Notes under the pieces: generated by a model
What the model saw: only the letters and a program-made list of their open reading frames with translations
What the model was told of the DNA's origin: nothing
Databases searched by the model: none
DNA from: JANLYQ01 sp031365725
Lineage (GTDB): Bacteria; Actinomycetota; Actinomycetes; JACCUZ01
Assembly: GCA_031365725.1 (NCBI GenBank)
Contig: JANLYQ010000006.1
Span: forward strand, 22,389-86,388
Direction of reading: 5' to 3'
DNA length: 64,000 nucleotides
Shown here: piece after piece, positions 34,423 through 44,249 of the stretch
How the letters are laid out: the number at the start of each line of letters is the position of its first letter
How positions within the stretch are numbered: position 1 is the first letter of the stretch
Program-made: the position numbers and the translations under genes

Positions 34423-35478
34423 GTGCGCGCTCTCGTGATCGAGCAGTTCGGTGAGACCCCCGTCGTCGTGGACGTGCCGGACCCGACGCCGCCCGCCCAC
34501 GGCGTCGTCCTCCGGGTCGAGGCCACCGGACTCTGTCGCAGCGACTGGCACGCCTGGGCCGGGCACGACGCCACCATCGCGCTGCCGCATGTGCCCGGGC
34601 ACGAGCTGGCCGGCGAGGTCGTCGCGGTCGGAGCTGACGTCGGGCGTTGGCAGGTCGGTGACCGGGTGACGGTCCCGTTCGTCTGCGCGTGCGGGACCTG
34701 CCCGTCCTGCCTGCGCGGCGACCACCAGGTCTGTCACGACCAGACACAGCCGGGCTTCTCGCACTGGGGGTCCTTCGCCGAGCTCGTCGCGCTGCACCAT
34801 GCCGACGTGAACCTCGTTCGGCTGCCGGAGGGGCTGGCGGCCGACACCGCGGCTGCTCTGGGCTGCCGGTTCGCCACGGCGTACCGCGCGGTCGTCGACC
34901 AGGGCCGCGTGCGTCCCGGCGACTGGGTGGCCGTGCACGGGTGCGGCGGCGTCGGGCTGTCCGCGGTGATGGTGGCCGTGGCGGCGGGGGCCCGCGTCGT
35001 CGCGGTGGATGTCAGCGCGGCGGCTCTGCGGCTGGCTCTCGACCTGGGTGCCGAGGTGACCGTGGACGCGTCGGCGGTCGACGCGGCGCGAGCGGTACGT
35101 GACCTGACCGCGGGAGGGGCGACCATCTCCCTCGACGCGCTGGGGAGTGCCGGCACCGCGGAGGCCTCGGTGCGCAGCCTGGCCCGACGTGGCCGGCATG
35201 TGCAGGTGGGGCTCCTCCCGCCGGAGCTCGCCCAACCGAGGCTGCCGATGTCGCGGGTCATCGCCCACGAGCTCGAGATCCTCGGCAGCCACGGCATGGC
35301 TGCTCACGCCTACGGCCCCATGCTCGACCTCGTGGTGTCCGGGCGCCTGCGTCCTGACCGGCTCGTCACCCGGCACCTCACCCTCGAGCAGGCCGTCGAG
35401 GCGCTGCCGGCCATGGCCGGGTCCGACAGCCCGGCGGGTGTCGCCGTCGTGCTGCCGGGGGAAAGGGTGCGGGGCTGA
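34423..35478 (+). CDS. Zinc-dependent medium-chain alcohol dehydrogenase
   Basis: A 351-residue MDR enzyme. The catalytic Zn site uses Cys in ATGLCRSDWHAW and His-Glu in VPGHELAGEV; the structural Zn site has four Cys in CACGTCPSCLRGDHQVC. The Rossmann motif is VHGCGGVGLSAVMVA. The enzyme oxidises an alcohol or polyol with NAD(P); the substrate is unknown. GTG 34423 lies eight bases after TAACCT, a possible -10, so the message may be leaderless. It is divergent from the HtrA gene. Confidence 0.92.
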   Translation: MRALVIEQFGETPVVVDVPDPTPPAHGVVLRVEATGLCRSDWHAWAGHDATIALPHVPGHELAGEVVAVGADVGRWQVGDRVTVPFVCACGTCPSCLRGDHQVCHDQTQPGFSHWGSFAELVALHHADVNLVRLPEGLAADTAAALGCRFATAYRAVVDQGRVRPGDWVAVHGCGGVGLSAVMVAVAAGARVVAVDVSAAALRLALDLGAEVTVDASAVDAARAVRDLTAGGATISLDALGSAGTAEASVRSLARRGRHVQVGLLPPELAQPRLPMSRVIAHELEILGSHGMAAHAYGPMLDLVVSGRLRPDRLVTRHLTLEQAVEALPAMAGSDSPAGVAVVLPGERVRG

Positions 35479-35517
35479 CCGCCTCGACGGCTCGATGGCC
35501 TGACAGGATCAAGGGGA

Positions 35518-35541
35518 CCGGCGCCAGCATCCCGGCGCCGG
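35518..35541 (+). promoter_or_regulatory. GC hairpin in the adh-gltA gap
   Basis: CCGGCGCC (35518-35525) and GGCGCCGG (35534-35541) pair around an 8-base loop, 20 bases before the citrate synthase start. It may end the dehydrogenase transcript or fold in the gltA leader. Confidence 0.5.
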
Positions 35542-35560
35542 CCACAGAGAGGACCTTCAC

Positions 35561-36877
<1,317 letters not shown>

Positions 36878-36950
36878 CGGGCTCCTTCCCTCACCCCATC
36901 GGCTGATCGGGACGACCGTCCGGCCCTGGTTGCGCGGCTCGTCGCTGGGC

Positions 36951-36979
36951 TTTACTCGACTGACGACGGTGCCGATACG
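36951..36979 (+). promoter_or_regulatory. Possible promoter of the GGDEF-EAL gene
   Basis: TTTACT (36951-36956), a 17-base spacer and GATACG (36974-36979) form a weak housekeeping promoter. The same region reads GCCGATAC (36971-36978), close to the FliA/WhiG -10 consensus GCCGATAA, but the matching -35 is poor. Confidence 0.35.
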
Positions 36980-37002
36980 TTCATGGTGAGGGGTGAGCAG
37001 GC

Positions 37003-39372
37003 GTGAGCATGCCCGTCACCTCCGACAAGCGCGCTGTCAGCTGGGCCTTCGACGCCACGGTCGTCCTCGCCGGTCTGGTCCTGGGTCTCGTCGGCCTGCT
37101 GGAGCTGTTCGATCCTGATGTGTTCTCCAGCACCTGGGCCATCGCCTTGCTGCTGGGGCCGCCGGTGACGGTGCTGATGAGCCGGTTCCCGCTCGTTCTC
37201 ACCCGGGCCACCGCCGGCATCGAGGTCGGTTTCGATTCCGCTGTGCTTGTCTTCCTCGCCTGCTTCCAAGGTGGCCACGGAGCGCTCGGCATCTGGGCCG
37301 TGGGTCAGACCGTGTCCCAGCTGACCACCGGCAAGCGCTACGACGTACGCGCGTTCAACGTGGGCCTCGGCATCCTCTCGGGCTGGGTGACGCTCCTGGT
37401 GATGCGCTCGGTCGGCGGCCTCGGCACCGGCCAGCCACGTGAGCTGCTGGCTGTCGGCCTCGGCTGCGCCGCCCTCTTCCTCTGCGACTACGTCATCTCG
37501 GCGGTGTCGTTCGCGTTGGAGGACGCCACGCCGGTCCGGGCCGAGCTGCGCCAGAGCACCGCCACCGCCGCCGCGCTGGGCGTCTTCGTCGCGATCGACA
37601 GCCTCGGCTACCTCGCCGCGCTCGTCGCTCGCCTGCTGCCGCCGTGGGCGGGTGTCCTGCTCGCCGTCCCGGTGCTCACCATCCTGGTAGCCACCCGGGC
37701 GTTGTCCCGGGGTGCAGAGCACCAACGGCGTCTGTCCGCGCTGTTCGACGCGGCCGCGGAGGCGCAGGTCGTCGAGACCGGAGCCGAGCTGGAACTGGTC
37801 CTGCGCGACAGTGTTCGGGCCGCCGTCGCCAACCGGATGGCCGATCTGAGCGACGACGCGCCCCAACCACGCCAGATCGGTGCCCGGATCCGCGCGGGCA
37901 GCCGCACTCTGTGGCTCGTGGCCCCCGCAGCCAACCGGGCGCGCGCGTCGGTGGAGGCCGACAGGAAGGCACTCGTCGCCCTTGCCACCGTCGGCGAGGA
38001 GGCCTTCGCCCGGCTGCGGCTCACCGACGAGATGGGCCGCCTGGCGCGACACGACTCCCTCACCGGCCTGCCCAACCGCACCCTGTTCCTCGACCGCGTG
38101 GGACAGGCCGTGGCCCGGAGCCGGCGCAACGACACGACCCTGGCCGTGCTCTTCCTCGACCTTGACGGCTTCAAGGGCGTCAACGACCGGTTCGGGCACG
38201 CCGAAGGCGACGAGCTCCTCAAGACGGTGGCGGCGCGACTGGTGGGCTGCGTACGCGCCGTCGACTCGGTCGCCCGCCTGGGCGGTGACGAGTTCGCGGT
38301 GCTCCTCGAGGGAGTCGACAGCCTTGCCGAGCTGCACGAGCTGTGTCATCGACTCCTCGCCTCGCTCCGTCGCGAGATCCGGGTGCAGGGCCATGAGGTC
38401 GTCGTGGGTGCCAGCATCGGGGTCGCGGTCGCCGACGTGCATGACGATGCACCCGGCTTGCTGCGCAACGCCGACATGGCCATGTACCGCGCCAAGGCTC
38501 AGGGCAAGGACCGCTTCTTCGTCTACCAGACCTCGCTCCGTGAGGAGAACGTCCAGCGCCTCGAGCTCATCGAGGCCCTGCGTCGCGGCATCTCCGAAGA
38601 GCTGGTCGTGCACTACCAGCCCATCGTCGACCTGGCGACGGGACGCATCGACGGTGTCGAAGCCCTCGTCCGCTGGCAGCGGGGCGACCAGCTCGTCGCC
38701 CCGGACGCCTTCATCGCCGCGGCCGAGCAGAGCGGGCTGATCACCGAGCTCGGCGAGCGGGTGCTCAGTCGCGTCGTCGAGGACGCTGCGTCGATGCAGG
38801 AGTCAGCCGGGCACCCGATGTCGGTCTCCTGCAACATGTCCGCCCACCAGCTGCGCGACCCGGATTTTCTCGACCTCGTCGAGCGGTCGGTGGCCCAGCT
38901 CGGCGCCAACCGGCTCGTCCTCGAGCTGACCGAGACGGTCATCGTGTCCGACGACGACGAGACCGACCACGCGTTGCGCACACTCCGCGGGCTGGGTGCG
39001 GGCCTCGCCATCGACGACTTCGGCATCGGCTTCTCCTCGATCGGATATCTGCAGAATCTCCCGGTGGACTCGTTGAAGATCGACCGCAGCTTCATCCGGG
39101 ACGTCGATGTGAGCCCGCGTGCCGCCGCTCTGGTCGAGGCCATCCTTGTCATGGGGGCCGCCCTCGACCTCACCGTCGTGGCCGAGGGCATCGAACGCGA
39201 GGGGCAGCGCGACTGCCTCGCGCGGGCCGGCTGCACCAAGGGTCAGGGCTTCTTCTTCGCCCGCCCACAGCCGCTGCCCGACCTGCTGGCTCTGCTGCGC
39301 TCCCGTCGGGCCGACGTGATCGACGAGGGTGGCGACGAGGTGCCCGGCGCAGCAGCGGCGCTGGGTCGCTGA
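37003..39372 (+). CDS. Membrane-bound GGDEF-EAL cyclic-di-GMP enzyme
   Basis: A 789-residue protein. About six to eight transmembrane segments (residues 15-235) act as a putative sensory module. A GGDEF domain (about 350-510) has an intact ARLGGDEFAV motif and an upstream RAVD matching the inhibitory I-site RxxD. An EAL domain (about 525-780) has GVEALVRWQR, ELTETVI, IDDFGIGFSS, LKIDRSFI and EGIE, all needed for phosphodiesterase activity. Both halves look active, so it could make and break c-di-GMP. GTG 37003 or ATG 37009 is the start. The link to motility or development is unknown. Confidence 0.93.
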   Translation: MSMPVTSDKRAVSWAFDATVVLAGLVLGLVGLLELFDPDVFSSTWAIALLLGPPVTVLMSRFPLVLTRATAGIEVGFDSAVLVFLACFQGGHGALGIWAVGQTVSQLTTGKRYDVRAFNVGLGILSGWVTLLVMRSVGGLGTGQPRELLAVGLGCAALFLCDYVISAVSFALEDATPVRAELRQSTATAAALGVFVAIDSLGYLAALVARLLPPWAGVLLAVPVLTILVATRALSRGAEHQRRLSALFDAAAEAQVVETGAELELVLRDSVRAAVANRMADLSDDAPQPRQIGARIRAGSRTLWLVAPAANRARASVEADRKALVALATVGEEAFARLRLTDEMGRLARHDSLTGLPNRTLFLDRVGQAVARSRRNDTTLAVLFLDLDGFKGVNDRFGHAEGDELLKTVAARLVGCVRAVDSVARLGGDEFAVLLEGVDSLAELHELCHRLLASLRREIRVQGHEVVVGASIGVAVADVHDDAPGLLRNADMAMYRAKAQGKDRFFVYQTSLREENVQRLELIEALRRGISEELVVHYQPIVDLATGRIDGVEALVRWQRGDQLVAPDAFIAAAEQSGLITELGERVLSRVVEDAASMQESAGHPMSVSCNMSAHQLRDPDFLDLVERSVAQLGANRLVLELTETVIVSDDDETDHALRTLRGLGAGLAIDDFGIGFSSIGYLQNLPVDSLKIDRSFIRDVDVSPRAAALVEAILVMGAALDLTVVAEGIEREGQRDCLARAGCTKGQGFFFARPQPLPDLLALLRSRRADVIDEGGDEVPGAAAALGR

Positions 39373-39603
39373 CTGCCGTACGTCGTACCCGGGATCAGCC
39401 AGGCCCGTCCGGTGTGGGGGGTGGTCCGGGCGGGGAGGCTCCTAGCACGGGCCGGGCGACGACACCTTCCCCTTCGGCCGACAGCCCGGGAACGTTGGTG
39501 TCGGCGGGGCCGTTGCCGTACCGTGGACCTACGGTGACGTAACCGTAGGTTCGCCCCTCTTGTCCCGATGTCCGCACCCGGCCCGACTGCAACCGGAGGC
39601 TCC
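39373..39603. other. Intergenic region upstream of the desaturase
   Basis: About 230 bases that hold the desaturase control region: the perfect palindrome at 39527-39550 and a ribosome-binding GGAGG at 39595-39599. The rest is C/G-rich sequence without visible structure. Confidence 0.7.
39527..39550. promoter_or_regulatory. Perfect palindromic operator upstream of the acyl-ACP desaturase
   Basis: ACCTACGGT (39527-39535) and ACCGTAGGT (39542-39550) are exact inverted repeats around GACGTA. The site is 54 bases before the desaturase start, where a promoter should be. Its size and symmetry fit a TetR-type repressor; mycobacterial desaturase genes are controlled by the TetR regulator MadR. Confidence 0.75.
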
Positions 39604-40572
39604 ATGACCGTCCTCGGCACCCCACCGATGTCCGAGCTCGACCTGCTGCGTGAGCTGGAGCCTGTCGTAGAGGAAAATCTCCAGCGCCACCTCACGGTCG
39701 CCAAGGAGTGGATGCCGCACGAGTACGTGCCGTGGAGCGAGGGCCGGGACTTCGACGGCGTGCTGGGCGGCGAGGCGTGGGCGCCGGACCAGTCCCGCAT
39801 GTCCGACGTGGCGCGTACCAGCCTCATCGTCAACCTGCTGACCGAGGACAACCTGCCGAGCTACCACCACGAGATCGCTACGGTTTTCGGCCGGGACGGT
39901 GCCTGGGGCACCTGGGTGCACCAGTGGACGGCCGAGGAGGGTCGCCACGGCATGGCGATCCGGGACTACCTGCTGGTCACGCGCTCGGTCGACCCGGTGG
40001 CACTGGAGCGGGCCCGCATGACGCACATGGGTGCGGGCTTCGAGTCGGCCAACCACAACGACCTGCTGCGCTCGCTGGCCTACGTGTCGTTCCAGGAGCT
40101 CGCGACGCGCATCTCGCACCGCAACACGGGCAAGATCACCCGGGACCCGGTGGCCGACCAATTGCTCGCCCGTATCGCGCTCGACGAGAACCTCCACATG
40201 CTCTTCTACCGCAACCTGCTCGGCGCAGCCCTGCAGGCCGCCCCGAACCAGACGATGCGCGCGATCACCGAGGTGGTGAAGAGCTTCGAGATGCCTGGGT
40301 CGACGATCGAGGACTTCACCCGCAAGTCCGTGCAGATTGCCCTGTCCGGCATCTACGACCTGCGCATCCATCGCGACGACGTGCTCGCCCCCGTGCTGCG
40401 GGCATGGGGAGTCTTCGAGCTCGAAGGTCTGGACGCCGACGGCGAGGCAGCCCGCGACGAGCTGTCCGAGATCCTGGCGTCCCTGGACCAGGCAGCGGCC
40501 CGGTTCGAGGACAAACGCGACACCCACCGCGCGAAGATGTCCGCCCGCGGGCAGGTGTGGGAGCAGGTCTAG
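39604..40572 (+). CDS. Acyl-[acyl-carrier-protein] desaturase (soluble di-iron, DesA-type)
   Basis: A 322-residue soluble stearoyl-ACP desaturase family protein (PF03405). Iron ligands appear as NLLTEDNLPSYHHEIA, WTAEEGRHG and IALDENLHMLFY, giving the two ExxH-type motifs of the ferritin-like di-iron site. It inserts a double bond into acyl-ACP for membrane lipids. Start: GGAGG at 39595-39599, four bases before ATG 39604. The palindrome upstream suggests repression by a TetR regulator. The stop TAG is followed in the same frame by a VOC-like remnant. Confidence 0.93.
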   Translation: MTVLGTPPMSELDLLRELEPVVEENLQRHLTVAKEWMPHEYVPWSEGRDFDGVLGGEAWAPDQSRMSDVARTSLIVNLLTEDNLPSYHHEIATVFGRDGAWGTWVHQWTAEEGRHGMAIRDYLLVTRSVDPVALERARMTHMGAGFESANHNDLLRSLAYVSFQELATRISHRNTGKITRDPVADQLLARIALDENLHMLFYRNLLGAALQAAPNQTMRAITEVVKSFEMPGSTIEDFTRKSVQIALSGIYDLRIHRDDVLAPVLRAWGVFELEGLDADGEAARDELSEILASLDQAAARFEDKRDTHRAKMSARGQVWEQV

Positions 40573-40638
40573 CCCGGCGCGCGGGTCTACGCAGACCCGT
40601 CCGGCAACGAGTTCTGGGTGCTTCCAGCGCGGTCGTGA
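40573..40638 (+). pseudogene. Remnant of a glyoxalase/VOC-family protein C-terminus
   Basis: Directly after the desaturase stop and in the same frame, 21 codons read RVYADPSGNEFWVLPARS and then stop. DPSGNEFxVL is the standard C-terminal strand of VOC/glyoxalase proteins. Nothing else of the gene is left, so this looks like a deletion scar that joined a lost VOC gene to the desaturase end. Confidence 0.6.
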
Positions 40639-40645
40639 GGATGGG

Positions 40646-42505
40646 TCAGCCCTTGGCGTCGGACCATCGTCGGACGACGGAAATGTCGGCCACGAACCGC
40701 ACTCCGCTGCCGGCGGCCCACCGGGCTGCGGTGCGCTCCAGCACCTCATGCACCAGGGCGACGACGTCGTTCGCGACGCTCTCGGGCGCCTGCACGAGAA
40801 GCTCGTCGTGCAGGCAGAGCACGATCTCAGCGCCCGGTGGCAGGGCGGTGCGCACCGACACCGCCCACATCTTGAACAGCTCGGCGGCCGCTCCCTGCAC
40901 GACGGCGTTGCGGGCGAAACGGCCCCGCGCCGCCGCCACCGACTCCTCCACGGCGGCCGGTCCACCGGTGTGGACCAGCCGCCCGCCGTAGGTGCGCACG
41001 TCGTGACCGGCTGCGCCGGCGTCGGCTGCCCGGCGTAGATGGGCCATGGCCACCGGATAGGCCCGGTCGAGCCCACGCAGGGCTTCGCCGGCCGCACCTG
41101 AGGTCTGGCCGTACATCGCCGCGAGGACCGCGATCTTGGCGGTCGGCCGGTCGACGGCGAGCCGATCAGCGACGGGGGAGTAGAGGTCGTCGGCCGTCGT
41201 CGCAGCAGCGAACGCGCGGTCGCCAGAGACCACGGCCAGGACCCGTGGCTCGATCTGCCCCAGGTCGGCGCGCACCAGCACGGTGCCCGGCGGAGCCACG
41301 ACGGCCGGCCGCAGCTCAGCCGGCAGGTTGTGCAGACCAGCCGATGCCGTCATCCTGCCTGCGGCGCCGTCGCAGCCGGTCCAGGAGCCGCGCAGACGCC
41401 CGTCCGGCCCGACGTCCCGGTCGAGCCAGGCGTATCCGTAGGTCGTGGCGATGCGCTCGGCCTTCCGCCAGTCGATCAGCGCCGCGACGACCGGGTGAGC
41501 CCCGCGGAACGGCTCGAGTCGCCAGGCCCGCGTGTCGGGCACGGTGATGCCGGCGCGGGCCAGCAGGTCCCGCACCTGGGCCGGATTGCGCAGGTCGGTG
41601 TCCGCACCCGTCGGGACATGCGCCCGTACGACGTCGTCCCGGGCGGTCCGCGTGGCGGCGGCCTCCGCGGCATCGCGTGGCCTGGGTCCGATGCGGTCGG
41701 CGACGAGGCGTTGCGCGACGTTCCGGTCCAGCGGCAGACCGCGCACGCCGAGCTCGACAGCCAACAGCTCGGCGGCCGACTCCGACCACGCCGTCAGGAC
41801 GCCGAGGGGTGGCGCAGGTGCCAGCGGTCCGCGTGGATCAGGCACGGTCGCAACCGCTGCCGCGTGCCGGCCCAGGACCAGCAGGGCCGCGCGGGCCCAG
41901 CCGACCGCCGATTCCGCATCCGGTGGCCCGTGCTCCGCCCAGTCAGGCCGGAGGAAGCCCTCCGACACCACCACGTCGCCAAGCCCGCCGTGAGCGAGCG
42001 TTGCCTCCGTCGGGCTGGTGGTCTCGGTGTCGGTCGGTGCGCCGGGCAGGTCGAGCTGGCCGGCGCGGGGACGGCGCTGCGGGTCCAGCCCGTGGGCCAC
42101 CGCCCAGACCACCGCGGGGTCGGACTCGCTGCCGCCGTGCAGCAGTCGGTGCGTGCCGGCCAGGTCCCAGGAGGCAGGGACCGACACGCCGGCCGCCAGC
42201 AGCGGCCGGCCGGCGTCTGCGGACCACCAGACCAGTCGGGGTCGCAGCACCTCGAGCACCCGGCGTACAGCATCGACAACGGTGTCCCGCTGACCACGGA
42301 CGACGACTGCCGCGCCCAGCGGCGATCCGGCCCGGTGGGCCGGAACCAGTGCCGCACCGTCCGGCGACCAGACCAGCGCCAGTTCGTGTCCCGGGGCGAG
42401 ACCGCCCGACTCGAGCACGGCTGACAGGTCGTCGGGTGCCCGGTCGGCATCGACGACCACGACGACGCCCGGCGCGGCGGTGGCGGAGGACAAGGCATCG
42501 GGCAC
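40646..42505 (-). CDS. Divergent family-A DNA polymerase (annotated elsewhere as bifunctional 3'-5' exonuclease/DNA polymerase)
   Basis: A 619-residue relative of DNA polymerase I without a 5'-nuclease domain. Polymerase motif A is VRADLGQIEPRVLAVVSGD, motif B region PTAKIAVLAAMYGQTSGA, and motif C LCLHDELLVQAP. The N-terminal 200 residues are a degenerate exonuclease-like domain without a clear DxE. The canonical polA is at 54342 in the same window, so this is a second, specialised copy found in some actinobacteria; a role in repair or translesion synthesis is inference. GTG 42505 is the start. It is divergent from the aldo/keto reductase. Confidence 0.9.
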   Translation of the reverse strand: MPDALSSATAAPGVVVVVDADRAPDDLSAVLESGGLAPGHELALVWSPDGAALVPAHRAGSPLGAAVVVRGQRDTVVDAVRRVLEVLRPRLVWWSADAGRPLLAAGVSVPASWDLAGTHRLLHGGSESDPAVVWAVAHGLDPQRRPRAGQLDLPGAPTDTETTSPTEATLAHGGLGDVVVSEGFLRPDWAEHGPPDAESAVGWARAALLVLGRHAAAVATVPDPRGPLAPAPPLGVLTAWSESAAELLAVELGVRGLPLDRNVAQRLVADRIGPRPRDAAEAAATRTARDDVVRAHVPTGADTDLRNPAQVRDLLARAGITVPDTRAWRLEPFRGAHPVVAALIDWRKAERIATTYGYAWLDRDVGPDGRLRGSWTGCDGAAGRMTASAGLHNLPAELRPAVVAPPGTVLVRADLGQIEPRVLAVVSGDRAFAAATTADDLYSPVADRLAVDRPTAKIAVLAAMYGQTSGAAGEALRGLDRAYPVAMAHLRRAADAGAAGHDVRTYGGRLVHTGGPAAVEESVAAARGRFARNAVVQGAAAELFKMWAVSVRTALPPGAEIVLCLHDELLVQAPESVANDVVALVHEVLERTAARWAAGSGVRFVADISVVRRWSDAKG

Positions 42506-42599
42506 CGGACCATCCTGCCGCCCGCCCGCTGACGGTGGTTGCGGGCTCGAGCGTCGGGGCATCACACGTCCACCACGCACCCAGATCCGGGAGACTCGC

Positions 42600-43469
42600 A
42601 TGCAGCAGCGCACCATCGGTTCGACGTCGGTCAGCGCGATCGGTCTGGGCGGCATGCCCATGTCGATCGAGGGCCGGCCCGACCGGGCTCGTTCGCTGGC
42701 CACGATCCACGCCGCCCTGGACGCCGGGGTCACCTTCCTCGACACGGCCGACGCCTACCACCTGGGCGCCGACGAGGTCGGTCACAACGAAGAGCTCATC
42801 GCCGAGGCGCTCGCCTCGTGGACCGGCGACAGCAGTGAGGTCCTCGTGGCCACCAAGGGCGGTCACCTGCGTCCGGGAGACGGTTCCTGGACCCTGTGCG
42901 GCTCGCCCGAGCACCTCCGGGCGGCCTGTGACGCGTCGCTGAAGCGGCTCGGGGTCGAGGCGATCGGTCTCTACCAGTTCCACCGTCCCGACCCGTCCGT
43001 GCCGTACGCGGAGTCGGTCGGCGTGCTGGCCGAGCTGCTCGATGCCGGCAAGATCCGCATGGCCGGGGTGTCGAACGCCGACCCGGACCAGATCGCCGTG
43101 GCACAGGAGGTCCTCGACGGCCGGCTGGTGTCGGTGCAGAACCAGTACTCCCCGGCTTTCCAGTCGAGCAGGGCCGAGCTGGCGATCTGCGAGCGGATGG
43201 GCCTCGCCTTCCTGCCGTGGAGCCCGTTGGGTGGCATCGCGAAGGCTGGCGACCTCGGCACCGAGCACACGGCGTTCGACCAGGTGGCCACGGCGCGCGG
43301 GGTCAGCCCGCAGCAGGTGACCCTGGCCTGGATGCTGGCCTCCTCAGCCGTCGTGATCCCGATCCCCGGCGCGAGCCGCCCGGAGACCGCCCGGGACTCG
43401 GCCGCGGCCGCCGATCTCGAGCTGACGTCCGAGGAGATTGCGGCTCTCGACGCCTCGGTGACGAGCTAG
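42600..43469 (+). CDS. Aldo/keto reductase
   Basis: A 289-residue TIM-barrel oxidoreductase. The active site is visible as Asp and Tyr in VTFLDTADAYHLGADE, Lys in VLVATKGGH and His in LYQFHRPDPS. The NADPH-binding end is SSAVVIPIPGASRPE. The substrate is unknown. The start ATG has GGGAG at 42589-42593, six bases upstream. It is followed by the convergent ArfB gene with 16 bases between the stops. Confidence 0.93.
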   Translation: MQQRTIGSTSVSAIGLGGMPMSIEGRPDRARSLATIHAALDAGVTFLDTADAYHLGADEVGHNEELIAEALASWTGDSSEVLVATKGGHLRPGDGSWTLCGSPEHLRAACDASLKRLGVEAIGLYQFHRPDPSVPYAESVGVLAELLDAGKIRMAGVSNADPDQIAVAQEVLDGRLVSVQNQYSPAFQSSRAELAICERMGLAFLPWSPLGGIAKAGDLGTEHTAFDQVATARGVSPQQVTLAWMLASSAVVIPIPGASRPETARDSAAAADLELTSEEIAALDASVTS

Positions 43470-43485
43470 CTCCCGACTCTGTGCC

Positions 43486-43914
43486 TCAGTCCTCGCTGCG
43501 CCTGAGCCGCTTGGTCTCGCCGCGCCGCTTCTTGGCCGAGATCCGACGCTCCTGGGCAGCGCGCGAGGGTCGGGTCGGGCGACGTGGGCGCGGTGGGGGA
43601 GCGACCGCTTCTCTCAGCAGCTCGGTCAGGCGAGCGCGCGCGGCTCGCCGGTTCTGCAGCTGGGACCGGTGCTCCGAGGCGGTGACGGTGACGACGCCGT
43701 CGACCATGCGCGGCCCGAGACGCTCGAGCGCCCGGTGGCGCAGGGGACCGTCGAGGTCTTCCCACGCGAGGATGTCGAGCGACAGCTCCACCCGGCTGTC
43801 GGTGGTGTTGACGGATTGACCACCCGGCCCTGAGCTGCGGGAGAAGCGCCACCGCAGGTCGGCTTCGGGCACCACGAGGCCGCGCGACACGAGCAGGCCC
43901 GCGGTCACCCCCAC
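43486..43914 (-). CDS. arfB: Alternative ribosome-rescue factor ArfB (peptidyl-tRNA hydrolase domain)
   Basis: A 142-residue protein. The catalytic GGQ is in FSRSSGPGGQSVNTTDSRVEL, and a long Arg/Lys-rich C-terminal tail (from about residue 105) enters the mRNA channel of stalled ribosomes. ArfB hydrolyses peptidyl-tRNA on non-stop ribosomes. GTG 43914 has GGGGGAC upstream; GTG 43908 is the alternative. Confidence 0.93.
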   Translation of the reverse strand: MGVTAGLLVSRGLVVPEADLRWRFSRSSGPGGQSVNTTDSRVELSLDILAWEDLDGPLRHRALERLGPRMVDGVVTVTASEHRSQLQNRRAARARLTELLREAVAPPPRPRRPTRPSRAAQERRISAKKRRGETKRLRRSED

Positions 43915-44045
43915 GTCGTCCCCCGGTGCTTCACGACCCGCATTATCGCCCGAACGGGTGACGTTCCCCGGCACCCGATGTTGCTGATTCGTGACCTTGG
44001 CGGCTAGCCTGGCCGCGCCGTGCGCCGCACGGTTCCGTGGACGGC

Positions 44046-44240
44046 CGCCGAGTCCTGCCCTCCGTCGCACGGATTCATGGAGACCAGCGGGCAGGAGTGG
44101 GGGACCCACTTCGGGCGGCAGCGTCGCACGCCGGTCACATCTGGCGCCGTACGCCGTCGTCCTTGGGGTGAAGTCGCAGACCACCGCGACCAGGCAACTC
44201 TCGCCTGAACCCGACAGCTCACCTCGCAGGCGGCGAGAGG
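44046..44240 (+). promoter_or_regulatory. ydaO-yuaA (cyclic-di-AMP) riboswitch controlling the Rpf-LysM gene
   Basis: Consensus blocks in order: CGAGTCCTGCC (44049 region), GGGCAGGAGTGGGGGACCCA (44089 region), CTTGGGGTGAAGTCGCAGAC (44162 region), CACCGCG, CTCTCGCCTGAACCCGACAG and CTCGCAGGCGGCGAGAGGGA just before the start. c-di-AMP switches of this class precede rpf and other wall hydrolase genes in actinobacteria and turn them off when the ligand is high. Confidence 0.93.
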
Positions 44241-44249
44241 GATTCATCC

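Noticed and set aside
36952..38613. A 553-codon open frame on - opposite the GGDEF-EAL gene
   Set aside because: Shadow of a protein with intact GGDEF and EAL motifs; Glu/His-rich low-complexity translation.
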